Both the position numbers and the translations under genes were made by a program. Of a stretch of 64,000 nt of DNA, positions 34,126 to 45,339 are shown one piece after another. Positions within the stretch are counted from its first letter, which is position 1; each line of letters begins with the position of its first letter. Under the pieces are notes generated by a model. It was not told where the DNA came from and ran no database searches. It was given only the letters and a program-made list of their open reading frames with translations. The stretch comes from Scenedesmus sp. ARA3 (Eukaryota > Chlorophyta > Chlorophyceae > Sphaeropleales > Scenedesmaceae): the NCBI GenBank assembly GCA_004335835.1, contig RWJK01000815.1, positions 1 to 64,000 on the forward strand, read 5' to 3'.

Positions 34126-36708
34126 CAATAGCGGCGGCAGTGGTGTCTGTGCTCGATTGGCGTCATCTTCTTCAGACTTTATGTGTATGTATCGTCGTCA
34201 TCCGCAACATGCATGCTGCGTGTGTGACTCGATGCCTGTTGTGGAGTTTTTTGCACAGTGCCAGTCCTGTGCAAGCATACTTACTGATACTTTGGGCAGC
34301 CTGTACACCAACACAGTGTTGCTGCCATCCAAACTGGCATGCAAATTCGAAGCCATTGCGATGCATTGCGATGTTCCTGCAGGCTCGTCATTGATGAGGC
34401 AGACACCATGTTTGACCAGGGCTTTGGCGAGGATGTGACCAAGCTGCTGGGCATACTGCAGAAGAAGCAGCCGCCAGTACAGGTGGGTACGACAGCAGTC
34501 AATGCAGGTGGTTGGCAGGACGTGCACGCAGCTCAGCTGCTGTCAGGGTGTGTTTGGCAGTGCTGCTGCTGGCGTGCGGTTTGTCCGTTGCGCACAGCTG
34601 CTGCATGCATCAAGCCGGCGTGTCGGTGTGTGTGTACCCTCACACAATATCCGGTCCAACATAATTCAACATTCGCGCTGCACTTCATCGCATCATCACC
34701 GCCGCAACCCGTCCCAACAAGCACACACCCGCCGCCGCAACCCCTGCAGGTTGTGCTGGTGTCTGCCACCATGACCAAGGGCGTGAAGCGCCTCGCGGAT
34801 GCGCAGCTGCCCAACCTGCTGCGCCTGGAGGCCTCCGGCTTCCACAAGCCCACAGCAGGAGCCCGCCAGGAGTTCCGGGTGCTGCCGCCCGGCGGTGACA
34901 AGCTGACGATGCTGCTGGAGCTGCTGCAAGCTGATTTAGCCAAGCGGCGTAAGGTGCTGGTGTTCTGCGGCAGCCTGGACAGCTGCAGGGCAGTGGAGCA
35001 CACCTGCGCGGACAGGGACCTGCCGGTGGTGTGCTACCATGGCGACATGCCCATCGCCGCGCGCAAGGAGTCCATGGCGCTGTTTGCTGGTGCGTGGCTG
35101 TGGCGCTGGTGCGCCTGTACGTGTGCCCCTGCCTGGGGGGAGTAGTGTAACGCAGCCGCAGTGGGCTATGGTGACTGCTGCTTGAGCGAGTGTCAGGCAG
35201 CAAACTTCGGGCTGCAGTGTGCTGTGTTGATGCAAGTACAGTCAGTCAATGCTGCTGAGTTTTGTGTTTAGGGTCGTGCTGTTCAGTTGTCTCCAGCTGG
35301 ATGGTCCACGGTCTCAACCGCCAAGTGCGTTTCTGGATGCGTAACACCAACAGCTGGTGGCTGTCTTGCTTTGCAGGCTCGGCGTCGGCCGCTGATGCTG
35401 ACGCGCCGTCCATCATGGTGGCCACTGACCTGGCAGCGCGGGGGCTGGACTTCCCCGGCAGCATCGACCACGTCATCAACTTTGACTTCCCCAGCAACGC
35501 CATCGACTACCTGCACAGGTGAGCTGAGTGCGCACCACCATTGCATCCGCTCTGTGCGGCTGACTGGCCACACACTACCATTGCATCCGCTCTGTGCGGT
35601 CAACTGCCCACACACCATTATTCAATCCGCTCTGTGCGGCTGACTGCCCACACACCATCATTCAATCCGCTCTGTGCGGCTGACTGCCCACACACCACCA
35701 TTGCATCCGCTCTGTGCGGATCACACAGCTTCCAAGACAGCCCAATTTTTGATACAAACATTGCTCGCTCGACAGCCGGCACTGGGTGCATGACGCACTG
35801 CTTTACGCGCTGCTGGGTGCAAGCACGCCATGCGACAAGGTGTTGCTGCCTGCTGCGCTGCGCTGCAGGTGCGGGCGCACTGCGCGTGCGGGCGCCAAGG
35901 GCCTTGTGACGTCACTGGTGGGGCCGCGCGACAGGCGGCTGGCGACAGCCATCCAGTATGCAGTGGACAAGGGCCTGCCGCTGGACCAGGTCACGGCAAG
36001 CGGGGCGCAGGTGAGCGGCTGCGGGCGTTGGCTGGACAGAGATCCATGCGCAACTGCCTTGATGCTGATGCTATGCATGTGTTGTGCAATGCTGCTGCTG
36101 CTGCTGCTGCTGTTGCTTATGAGGTGCGGGAGCTGCATTTTCTGCTGCTTGCGCCAATGTTGAGTTGCGGCATCAAGCTCGGCCTGCGCACTTACAGATG
36201 TCCAACCCCGCTGACAAGCCTGTTCCAATGCCGCGCTATGTGATCTACTCCGCAGGCGCAGCCAGCTGCAGCAGCAGCAAAGCAGGGCAGGCCAGGCGCC
36301 AGGGGCAAGGAGCAGCAGCAGCAGTGCGTGCCAAACATCAGCGGCAGGCCTGAGGTGCAGCAGGTCAAGTGGAACCCTGAGCACAAGTTCCTGCACCTGC
36401 GCAATGGCGAGCCCATCGTGCCCTTCAAGGACTTGCTGAAGGGCAAGACAGGTGACGAGCGCAAGAAGCTGCTGTATGAGATTGCCATGGATGTGAAGGA
36501 GTGGCGGCGCTGGCGGCACGCAAAGGCAGTCGCGCGGGCATCCAAGCGGCGGGAGAAGACCGGGCGCGACATGGCTGCGGGCAAGGCGCCGCCGCGGTAT
36601 GAGACGCCAGAGGAGCGTTGGCAGCAGAAGATTAAGAAGAAGCGCGACCGCGCGGCGCCTTCGGAGTGGCAGGGGCGGGGCCGCAGGGGCGGCGGCGGCA
36701 AGTATTAA
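32684..36708 (+). CDS. RH39: DEAD-box RNA helicase, plastid RH39-like
   Basis: Nine exons: 32684-32980, 33283-33477, 33675-33745, 33972-34085, 34383-34482, 34750-35089, 35377-35518, 35869-36010, 36256-36708; 617 residues. The N-terminal ~65 residues are basic with Arg/Leu/Ala, a likely organelle transit peptide. Helicase motifs in order: Q-motif [18 protein letters not shown], Ia PTKELTEQ, Ib TPQRLL, II DEAD within [40 protein letters not shown] and [10 protein letters not shown]. The [12 protein letters not shown] form recalls plant RH39, a stroma helicase for 23S rRNA hidden-break processing; that assignment is inference from motif likeness. Motif VI reads [10 protein letters not shown] where HRIGRTGRAG is usual. 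The last exon adds a basic C-terminal region (KIKKKRDR, then [10 protein letters not shown]), typical for RNA binding. Start is the first in-frame ATG after the last upstream stop. Confidence 0.92.
35541..35718. repeat. 40-bp minisatellite, about 4.5 copies
   Basis: The word TTSMATCCGCTCTGTGCGG recurs at 35541, 35581, 35621, 35661 and 35701, an exact 40-bp period, with small changes between units (TTGCATCC or TTCAATCC). It fills about half of the helicase intron 35519-35868. Confidence 0.95.
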
Positions 36709-37642
36709 TACCTTACAAGCTGCTGGCTCGTCAGCCATTATGGTGGCTGTGTCGCTGCACGTGGCACATGTGTATTGCATGAGCTGCATACGGGTTGCAT
36801 GCGGCGGCATGGTGCTCCTGTGGGTGTTGCTGCTGCAGCTGCGGTTTGGCAGCCGCTGCAGCTGCAGCTGTCAAGAGTAATCTTGTCAGGAGTTGCAGCA
36901 ACACGGTGTTAATCAGCCGCTATGCGCTGCGGGCTTGTGGCTGGTCCTGGCCTTGCATGTGTTATTATGTGTACACATTGTTGTTGATACCTATATGTGA
37001 CGTGCCTTGCCACATTATGTGAGCTTGCAAGCTCAACATGCAGCCACACATGAATGCATCCGCGCTGCCGATCGGGCACATGTTGTGCCGCACAACTGCC
37101 ATGCATATATGCATATGCACAGCCATGCATGACTGTCATATACTATACGTCATAGTATGTCATGGTATGACTGTCTACATGACAGAACACAAACAGGGAC
37201 GCAGCTGCAGATGTCTCCCAACAAGAGCAACGAGGGGGCCACTGTGGTGGGGCAGCGCTGCCTGGCTGCTGGCAACCAGAGTAACAGGTCCTCAGATGCA
37301 TCCAAGAACATAACCAGGTCCCCTGCTCAGCGTTGTAACTCTGTATGCTGAAAGGTAGCACATGCTACTCACACCACTGCGGCGAACTGTGCTTGCCCAA
37401 ACCACATGCTGTCGCCAGTGAGCGCTGCTGCCTGCATGTCATGCGGCAGGAGCCGGCTCAGCAGTTCACAAAACAATGCAAACTTCCACCGTGCTGACGT
37501 GGGGACAGCAGGCCAAAACACACCAGCTATACTGGGCTGTTTTCAGCTGCACTGCATGTAATGCGGCAGGAGCCGGCCCAGCCGTGCGTCTAAGCCGTCC
37601 ACGCACAGCTGCAGCAGCTGCCGGCCAGGCTGCAGCAGCGCC
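36709..37642. other. Intergenic region between convergent genes
   Basis: About 930 bp between the stops of the helicase (+) and RRP7 (-), so it holds both 3' UTRs. TGTAA occurs at 37557-37561 and 37334-37338 in the helicase sense. A 14-bp palindrome ATGCATATATGCAT lies at 37101-37114. No gene seen. Confidence 0.45.
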
Positions 37643-39452
37643 TCAGTTGGGCCTGAAGTGCCGCGCTGCCTTGAGGGCTGCCAGGCGCTTGCGGCCCTCC
37701 TCAAACTTATGGCGCAGGTCCATCAGCTCTGCAGGCAGCAGGAGCAGCAGCATCAGTGAGGCAGGTTGCAGTCGTCTGTAGGTGCTGAGCAGCGTGGACG
37801 TTGACACAAATGCAGGCCAGAGGGCTTCGGCTGCCCCGCTGAGAACCCTTGCCACTAATAAGAAGTGAGGCAGCTGACGACACCCCGCCACCAGCCGTCG
37901 CAGCAACTGCAGGCAGTGTGTCACCGTCATTGCCAGCAGCAGCTGTGGATGCTGCATCTGCGCGGCAGCATCTGCCATTCCAGCCTCGCCGCCCTCACCG
38001 CTTCTCCTCCTGTCGCGCTGCTGGAAGCGGTAGAAGTTCTCTGCCTGCTTCGCCTGCTTGGCGTCTGCTGCTGCGCGTGCTGCTGCTGCTGCAGCAGGTG
38101 CAATGCCTCCGCTCACAGTGGACATGCCGCCAACCTCACGCGCGCGCTTGCGGCCCTACAGCAGCAGCCACACCATGGGCCAGAGTGAGCGCCAGCCGCA
38201 GCAGCAACAAACATCGGCGGAAGGGACAGGACCAGAAGTCATTGCTCCTGCTGGGCGCCGCTAAGCTAATGTCTACATGCATGGCTATTGCAGGCTTACT
38301 GCTGCTGGCCAGCTGCATGCTTGCGTTAACTGCACTGGTTGCATCAACACATGGCAAAGGAGGCGCCTGTGATGTCCCTACATCTGCAGCAATTGCCTGG
38401 TCTCTCTGCTTGGCCTGCAGGCTGCTCACCTTGCTGCGCACCACTACCGTCCAGCCGTCCTCTGCCATGGCTGCTTGCCGGGCTGCCTCGCGCGCTGCCT
38501 CTGCCGCCTCGTGCGCCTCCATCCAGCCATCAAGCTGCAGCAGGCACACAGCAGCACAATTCACGGTTTGTATAAAGTCGATCGGGAGCCGCAGCACCGA
38601 AGCATGCCTGCTGCTACCCCTGTGTGCTTGCAAGCATTACTACCACAGCAACACCGCCACCCTGACAAGCCAGCAACACGTCTACATATAATGCCAGCCC
38701 TTTCAACAAGCTAGCTGTCTGTGATGTGTGTGTGCTGCCGCGCCGCACCTGCTTCTGCAGCTCTGCATTGCCCGGCCGCTGTGCCCTGTGTGCTGCCACC
38801 CAGGCCTTCAGCCCCACAGGGCCCTCAGGGGCGGGCAGCGGGAAGTCAACCACCTGGCCGCTGCTGGCGTGCTGCAAGGCTTGCGAGACATCCTCCTTGG
38901 ACTCGTACACCACTGCTGCTGAGCGCTGCAGCAGCAGCCGCGGGGCGGGGGTAGGCGGCGGTTGCAGCAGCACAATGCTGGCATCAGGCTGGTGCCCAGG
39001 GGTGCATCAAAGCGCAAAGCACGGTGTACTTGGGGCATGTTGTCGATGGCTTTGCTGTTGCTCTTTGCTATAAGACAATCATGCCAATTGCTGGTGGGTT
39101 TGCATGCAGGAAGTGTATGCGCTACCACTGCCCAACAGACAACAGCAGCTGCGGGGCGTCCAAAGGCAATTGCAAAATAAAGCACAGACGAATGTAACCA
39201 CTGCCCTAAGTTTCAGAGGAAGCAGCCGCGCACCTTGCTTGGGTGCAGCACCACGTTTGCCACGTGCCCAAAGACGCTGAACACCGCCTCCAGGCTGACC
39301 TCATCCAGCCCCAGCGGCAGCCCCGCCACGTACAGCGCGTTGGGCACCTCCGCCTCACCCTCCTTGGGCTTGTGGTGCTTTATGAACACGTAGCTGATGT
39401 GTGGCGCATCGGCATGTAGCCGCAGCCCTAGTGATGTGAACTCCTTGGCCAT
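37643..39452 (-). CDS. RRP7: Ribosomal RNA-processing protein 7 (RRP7)
   Basis: Five exons (39234-39452, 38749-38988, 38430-38534, 37999-38155, 37643-37728) give about 268 residues, the usual RRP7 length. RRP7 is a nucleolar factor of the UTP-C/small-subunit processome needed for 18S rRNA maturation. The N-terminal RRM-like domain shows as NALYVAGLPLGLDEVSLEAV and VFGHVANVVLHPSK, then AAVVYESKEDVSQAL. The C-terminal family signature is clear: WMEAHEAAEAAREAA, DGWTVVVRSKGRKRAREV, ENFYRFQQRDRRRSELMDLR and KFEEGRKRLAALKAARHFRP at the end. The second-exon acceptor is ambiguous: AG before 38988 or AG before 38925 both keep frame, giving 268 or 247 residues; I prefer the longer. One intron ends in the less usual GCTGTAG. 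The gene is divergent from BCS1. Confidence 0.93.
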
Positions 39453-39597
39453 CTAGCTCCAGGTGCAGTGGCTAGCTATGACTAGACTAGAAGAAAGTTG
39501 CCATGTGCCAGGAACGCGTAGGGGTTTGAAGAGCTTTCGAATAAGCTTATGCACAGCCGCAAGCTACTGCTCGAAACGTAGGATGGTCAGCCTGGCA

Positions 39598-39633
<36 letters not shown>

Positions 39634-40079
39634 ACTACTGCTGCTGCTGATGCGCAAGGAAGTCACTTTCGCTTTGGCAAGTAACTTCGAAACAAACGAT
39701 CTATAATTTGATTTCAGATAGTGATGGAGACTGGTTCAGGAAGACGCAGCAGAAGTCTTGGAGTTGTCGGTGGGCGCCTGTTTTGAGGGTTGGTGTGTCC
39801 GAAGAGGGCTCTGCGCGCACCAAAAAAGTGAATAGGATAGCAGTCACCTTCGTCGTATTGCCCCTTGAAGCTGTTACGAAGCTTGTCACAACACAACTCT
39901 GCCTCGTGGTCTCCCGGCATTCTAGGGAGAGCTTGACTTCGGGTGTGCTTTGCATTGCTTTGTTGCTATTGTTGAATCAATCAACTGCAGTATTGTACCG
40001 CCATTCCTGGCTGAAACCAACGGCAGGTGACACACGCATAATGCTGACATGTGACCTGCTACTGCTGACCTGAGCCAAC
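39453..40079. promoter_or_regulatory. Divergent promoter region, RRP7 / BCS1
   Basis: The starts of RRP7 (-) and BCS1 (+) are 627 bp apart, so this holds both promoters. It contains a (GCT)12 run (39598-39633) and, on the minus strand at 39714-39920, a 68-codon frame with ordinary composition (see findings). No specific site can be named. Confidence 0.5.
39598..39633. repeat. (GCT)12 microsatellite in a divergent promoter
   Basis: Twelve uninterrupted GCT triplets about 150 bp upstream of the RRP7 start codon and 450 bp upstream of the BCS1 start. Confidence 0.95.
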
Positions 40080-41327
40080 ATGGGTGTTGCTGCAACAGAA
40101 CTGCTGCACAGCTTCCTGATGGTTCTGAACAGACTACCAGGCAAGCAGGCTCTCCTGTTTGTGCCACTAGCATTTGGCTACAGCAAGCTGGATCCAAAGT
40201 TCTGCAGCAGCAAGGCAGATGCACAGGCACCAGCTAGCCCCGCAGCCGCAGCTCCATCAAGCGGTAGTGGGGCCCACACAACAGCTGCTGTAACGGACTC
40301 GGCGCTGCCAGGCCCACTGGGTGTGCTGGCAACACAGCTGATGGGCCAGAACCAGTTTGCAAGTGTGAGTGTTCGTCTGTGCCTCATTCCAGCTAAGCTA
40401 GTGTCATGGCCGGCAACCTGCAAGAGGCTGCAGACACCTTTATTTCGAACAGCTGCGTTGCTGCCTCTCAGCAATGTGGCAGCCTCCATGCACTAGCAGC
40501 CTGTTCTCAGTGCAATGTTTGTTTTATCACCCGCCTTGCGTCATCACGCCTGCTGCAGGGAGGCCTGGTGCTGATGGCTGTGGGTGCTGCTGCTGCTGGC
40601 GCCAGGCTGGCGCTGGGCTCAGCGCTGCGCTACTGCCGCCGCCACGTGATGGTCACCGCAGAGATTGACAGCAGGGACGATGCGTACCGCTGGGTGAGCC
40701 CCGCTGCCTGCTGCACACAACACACGCTGTGCTCCCACACAGAAACTGGCGAAGTGCCCATGATCCAGGCATGAGGGTGTGTTGCTTCTGCTGGACAATG
40801 CAGCATGCCTTGGTTACATGAGCCAGTGTGCAGCTTGTGTTTTCTTCGTGCTTGCCCAGCAGCTGTGTAACTGCTGCCGTGGCCACCACGTGCAACCTCG
40901 CAGGTGATGCACTGGCTGTCGCAGCACCCCAAGTTTTCCAACAGCACCATGGTCAGCGTCACAACCAACCTCTCAGGCACATTCGGCACCTCAGTGGTGC
41001 AGCACCCGCTGGCCAGCAGCAGCAGCAGCAGCAAGGCTGGCGAGGGCCCTCCCGTGGCCTACCTCCCTGCACCTGGCGACCACCTGCTGCGCTACCAGGG
41101 CAGGTGGCTGTGCATCAGCAGGCGCAGGGCCACAGGCAACCCGCAGCTTGCAGCCAATGCAAGGTGGGGCAATGTGTTATGGGCACATGGAGGTAGCGAG
41201 GCTGGACATGTGATGTGATTGACCAGCACCAACCAGGAGGCAGGAGCACACACGAGAGGCACACATAGGTTTGGTGAAGGCCTGGCGGACTACAACTATA
41301 TTTTTCTTTCTTTAAGAGCTGCACATG

Positions 41328-41359
<32 letters not shown>

Positions 41360-44300
41360 AGGCTGCTGCTTGAGACGTTGAGCATCAGCCTGCTGGGCAC
41401 CAACAGGCAGCCGCTGGACGCGCTGCTGGCGGAGGCGGCAGCAGCATACAACCAAAGCCAGGCCACGCGCACGGCAGTGCACAGCGTGGACCAGGTGTGT
41501 GGCTGGTGCTGTCGCAACAGCGAAGCACAAACACTCACTACTGGACCACCAAGCAGGTTACTGCTTGCAATTGACGATGAAGCAACATTGGAAGCAGCAC
41601 AAGAAGAGCATGCCTGTTGAGAGTGCAGTGCATCTGGCTTCACCTGCAGGCTGCCAGGTGATGGGCTGACAGCACTCGCTGCCTGTGCTCTGTCCTGCTT
41701 TCTTTCGCTGCTGCTTTGCTGCATGTGCTGCACGTAATGCTGCTCAGGATGGCTACTGGAGCCAAGTTGGCAGCAGGCCCATCCGGCCACTCAGCACTGT
41801 AGTGCTGCCACAGGGACAGGTGCGACAGCTGGCAGGTCACATGCTGGAGGCTTGTGCAGCATGTGCCAGCATGTGCCAGCATGTGCCAGCATGTGCCTTG
41901 CTTGGTAGCTGGTTGCAGCAACTTAGCTGGCACTGTAGCCGCTGAGATGCCATGCCGTGGAGCAGTTGGCTTCCTGGTGCAAGCTCTTTGGCGCGCCGTG
42001 CACCGGACTTTGGCTGTGACAACGCTAGCAGCGTGTGCTGCTCTTGTTGTTATAAGCTGACCTCAGAGGTGCATTCGACTGTGCCTTGCCGCCTGCTGCA
42101 GGCTGATGCACTGTTCACGGACTGCCAAGAGGTATGAGCCAGTGGCAGGGCTGAACAATGGTTGCTGCAACTGACACATGAAATGATAGCAGCCCGTTTG
42201 CAGATGCCTGTCTCTCTGCCTCTTCAACATACCATTGCTTGAACTGGGAATGAGTCTGTGTAACAGCTATGGAGATCAAGACAGCCGCACAGCAACCCCC
42301 ATTTTATCTCCTTGTAAGTATGCAGCGTTGCCGCTCTGACTTTCTGCTGCGTCTGCTGTTTCTGCACACCAGTTCCTTGCATCTGAGCAGTGGTACGCGC
42401 ACCACGGCATACCCTACAGGCGCGGCTACCTGCTGTACGGCCCGCCAGGTCAGTCGGCAGCTGAGGGCGGCAGCAGCCAGCTAGGCTCTGCCTGCACCCA
42501 GGTGCTTGTGCCTTCCATGTGCACGCAGCATACCCTGTCTGAGCACCAGCACAGTACTTTATGTACGCTCTGTTACGTTGCAGAACTGCTGCAGCATGTA
42601 CGCAACAAACATTACGCTCTCTTGCTGCTGGCAGATTAGTCACGACAAAGCTGGCAATGCTTCTGGCTGTTGCCGTGCAGGCACTGGCAAGACGTCACTG
42701 GTGATGGCGCTGGCGGGTGCACTGGGCCTGGAGGTGGGGGGCAGGCTGTGCAGGCCGCAACTGACTGTGCAGCAGGGGTTGCAGCTGACCACATGGCAGG
42801 TGGTGGCGGGTGACCACAGGCGGCAGGGGAGGCAGCTGACCGAACAGCACCTGCATGCACAGCAGGGGATGCATAGCTGCGCCATCTGACAGTTGCGGTT
42901 CAGCTTCAAGAGCCATGACGGCTGCCTGCACGTGTATAATGCGGTTGGATGCTGTTGCCATGCTGCAGCGTGTGTGTCGTGATGCTGCTGGAGACGCTTG
43001 TCACGTGCTGCAGCTGTGTGCTGTTGTTGTTTGTCACTGCAGATCTACGTGGTGACGCTGTCCAGCCCCACCATGACTGATGAGACGCTGCGTAACCTGC
43101 TCAACAGCGCAGGCGTGAGGTGGGTGCAGTGTGTTCGCGATCAAGCTGGTGATGCGCGCCACCTGCCAAGCCACTGCGCCACTTGTCAAAACACAGCCGG
43201 TGGACACCAGGCGCTTATTTGAGCTTTCTGTGCACAGGCGCGAGTGCGGCAGACAAGGCGACCGCCATCTGGATGGCTGAACCCCATTCAGGCTGCTTTT
43301 AATTGTACACCAACATGTTGGATGCGGCTGTGTCCTGTCTGCTTCCTTGTCACACAGCAAGACACTGGCTAAACCCAACGTTGATAGCTGCACTGCTGCC
43401 TGGGTTGATGCTGATGCCTGGCGCGGCCGTGCTGGTGCAGGTCCATCCTGCTGCTGGAGGACGTGGATGCAGCCTTTGTGGACCGCAGCGCTGGCGGGGG
43501 CGGCGCGGCGCGGCTCACCTTCTCAGGCCTGCTCAACGCCATTGACGGGGTGCGCAGCAGCCGCTAGCAGCACTGATGCGACAGTGATCGGCTGCACTCT
43601 GCTGGCACAATAACCCCCACGGAATCGGCTCAGCCTGCTGTCTGATTGTCTTTAGTTCTTGCTGTTGGTGCTACAGGGACTAATTTGATATTGCTGCATG
43701 TGCCGTGCCGTGCAAGCAGGTTGCTGCTCAGGAGGGCCGGCTGCTGTTTATGACCACCAACCACATCGAGCGCCTGAATGACGCCCTCATTCGGCCAGGC
43801 AGGGTGGACGTGCGCTGCTTCCTGGGGCCAGCCACAAGGCAGCAGGCGCGCGACCTGTTTGTGTCCTTCTACAGGGACCTGCCCCACCTGCTGCTGCGGC
43901 TGCCACAAGACTTGGCAGCTGCAGCTGTCATGGCAGAGGATGAAGTGCCGCTGCTTGCTGGCAGTAGCCAAGGCATGGCTGGTGCTCAGTCAGCAGCAGC
44001 AGCAACCAACAAGCCTAGTCCTGTTGCAGCTGCTGGCGATGACAGCAAGGCTGCAGCTGCGGATCAGGCGCAGCTGCAGCAGCAGCCAGGCCACAAGCAG
44101 CCGCATGCTGTGCGGTCTGCATCCCTCAGCACCAGCCGTGCAGAGGCTGCTGCAGCTGCCCAGGAGCTGGCTCAGCGTGAGGCTGTGCTGGTGGACCTGG
44201 CGCAGCAGTTTGCTGCGCAGCTGCCTGCTGAAGGTGGCGTCAGCATGGCACAGCTGCAAGGCTTCCTGATGACACACAGGTGCGCTGCATACGCAAGTGC

Positions 44301-44828
44301 AACAGCCTTAGTAACCTGCCAGCGGTTGCAGTCGTCGTGGGGTTAACAAGGGCTGAGGGTCGGTCATGCTGAGCTTGAGCAGCTGATGTATAAGAACAAA
44401 TTTACACATCCGCCGATGTGTGGGAGCTCAGTTCACTTTCTTGGTGCATGCTGCACTGGTGATGAAGGGAGAGTTTTCATTTTACAACATGCAAGGTTAT
44501 GGCTGTGATGCTGATGTTAGCTTTTGATATCAGGGCAGCCTATGGACAGGAAGATCCATGCTGTGGCTGTCGCACCTGGCACCAAGTGACAACTAGTCAA
44601 CTTGACTGTCTTCAATGTGTCTTGTCCTGTGTTTTGATTTACTCTGAGCAGTATCAACCTGCATTCATGCGCTGCTTCACGGGTTCGCCTCCATGACATT
44701 GCTCTGTGCTTTCTGCTGTCTGCATGCGATACTGCAGGAAGGATCCTTGGGCAGCTGTGGCGAGCGTGGCAAAGCTGCTGCAGCAGGCGCAGCAACAACA
44801 GCAGCAGCAGGAGGAGCTGGAGCACTAG
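40080..44828 (+). CDS. BCS1: Mitochondrial AAA chaperone BCS1
   Basis: Twelve exons: 40080-40364, 40559-40693, 40904-41163, 41362-41494, 41748-41819, 42102-42131, 42373-42448, 42681-42733, 43043-43119, 43441-43549, 43720-44279, 44738-44828; about 626 residues. BCS1 is an inner-membrane heptameric AAA protein that moves the Rieske protein across the membrane for complex III assembly. The membrane segment is [20 protein letters not shown] (about 96-115), then the BCS1 domain ([49 protein letters not shown]). The AAA module has [20 protein letters not shown] with Walker A GPPGTGKTS, Walker [13 protein letters not shown], sensor [20 protein letters not shown] and [12 protein letters not shown]. 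About 90 Ala/Gln/Ser residues are inserted before the C-terminal [14 protein letters not shown] block. Exon 6 has only 30 nt. No cleavable presequence is obvious, as in other BCS1 proteins. Confidence 0.95.
41332..41361 (+). repeat. (CTG)n run forming a splice acceptor
   Basis: About nine CTG/GCT triplets run straight into the CAG acceptor of BCS1 exon 4 (starts 41362), so the microsatellite replaces the usual pyrimidine tract. Confidence 0.8.
41856..41897. repeat. 10-bp tandem repeat in a BCS1 intron
   Basis: ATGTGCCAGC repeats at 41861, 41871 and 41881, with a partial copy from 41891 and a partial one before, in the BCS1 intron 41820-42101. Confidence 0.9.
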
Positions 44829-45339
44829 TTGACACTGAAGAAGCAATCTTCTTCAGATGATGAAGTAGTGACCGATCTACACGCGTATGAAGCCCCGTGA
44901 TCCACTGAAGCTCTCCCGCTGCAAGTGGGCACCATGGGTCCCATCCCGCCAATGTTCCTCATCCCTGCTTGGTTCACGTGACAACATGACTGGAATCGGA
45001 ATAGGGCTGCAAGTTACGATGGTACGGCTGACGTAGGCACGTGTCATTGAAGGCGTAGGTCGACGTTGTCGGGTGCGAGCAGCACCAGCAACGTGTGTCA
45101 CTTTCGTCCCTATCCTACCTGATCAGGCGTCTTGCGGGCTTATACCTTCAATTACTAACATCAGGGGTTTGTTGGAATGAACAGCAGTGGTTCTTCTAGC
45201 GAACCTGATCGGGCATCATCCATGGCGCTCCCTCCTGCTCGCCTGTGAAGTGCGTCAGTCTCACAGAACGACACGTCACGATCGTTGAAGCATGGTCACA
45301 ACATTTATACTGTAGTGGTGTACTGTGGGGTCGTGAACG
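44829..45339. other. Intergenic region between BCS1 and the C2 gene
   Basis: About 510 bp with the BCS1 3' UTR and the promoter of the next plus-strand gene. It is less repetitive than its surroundings. No gene seen. Confidence 0.5.

Noticed and set aside
35541..35718. CRISPR-like array of regularly spaced 40-bp repeats
   Set aside because: The repeats are contiguous with no variable spacers, lie in an intron of a eukaryotic gene, and no cas genes are present; it is a minisatellite.
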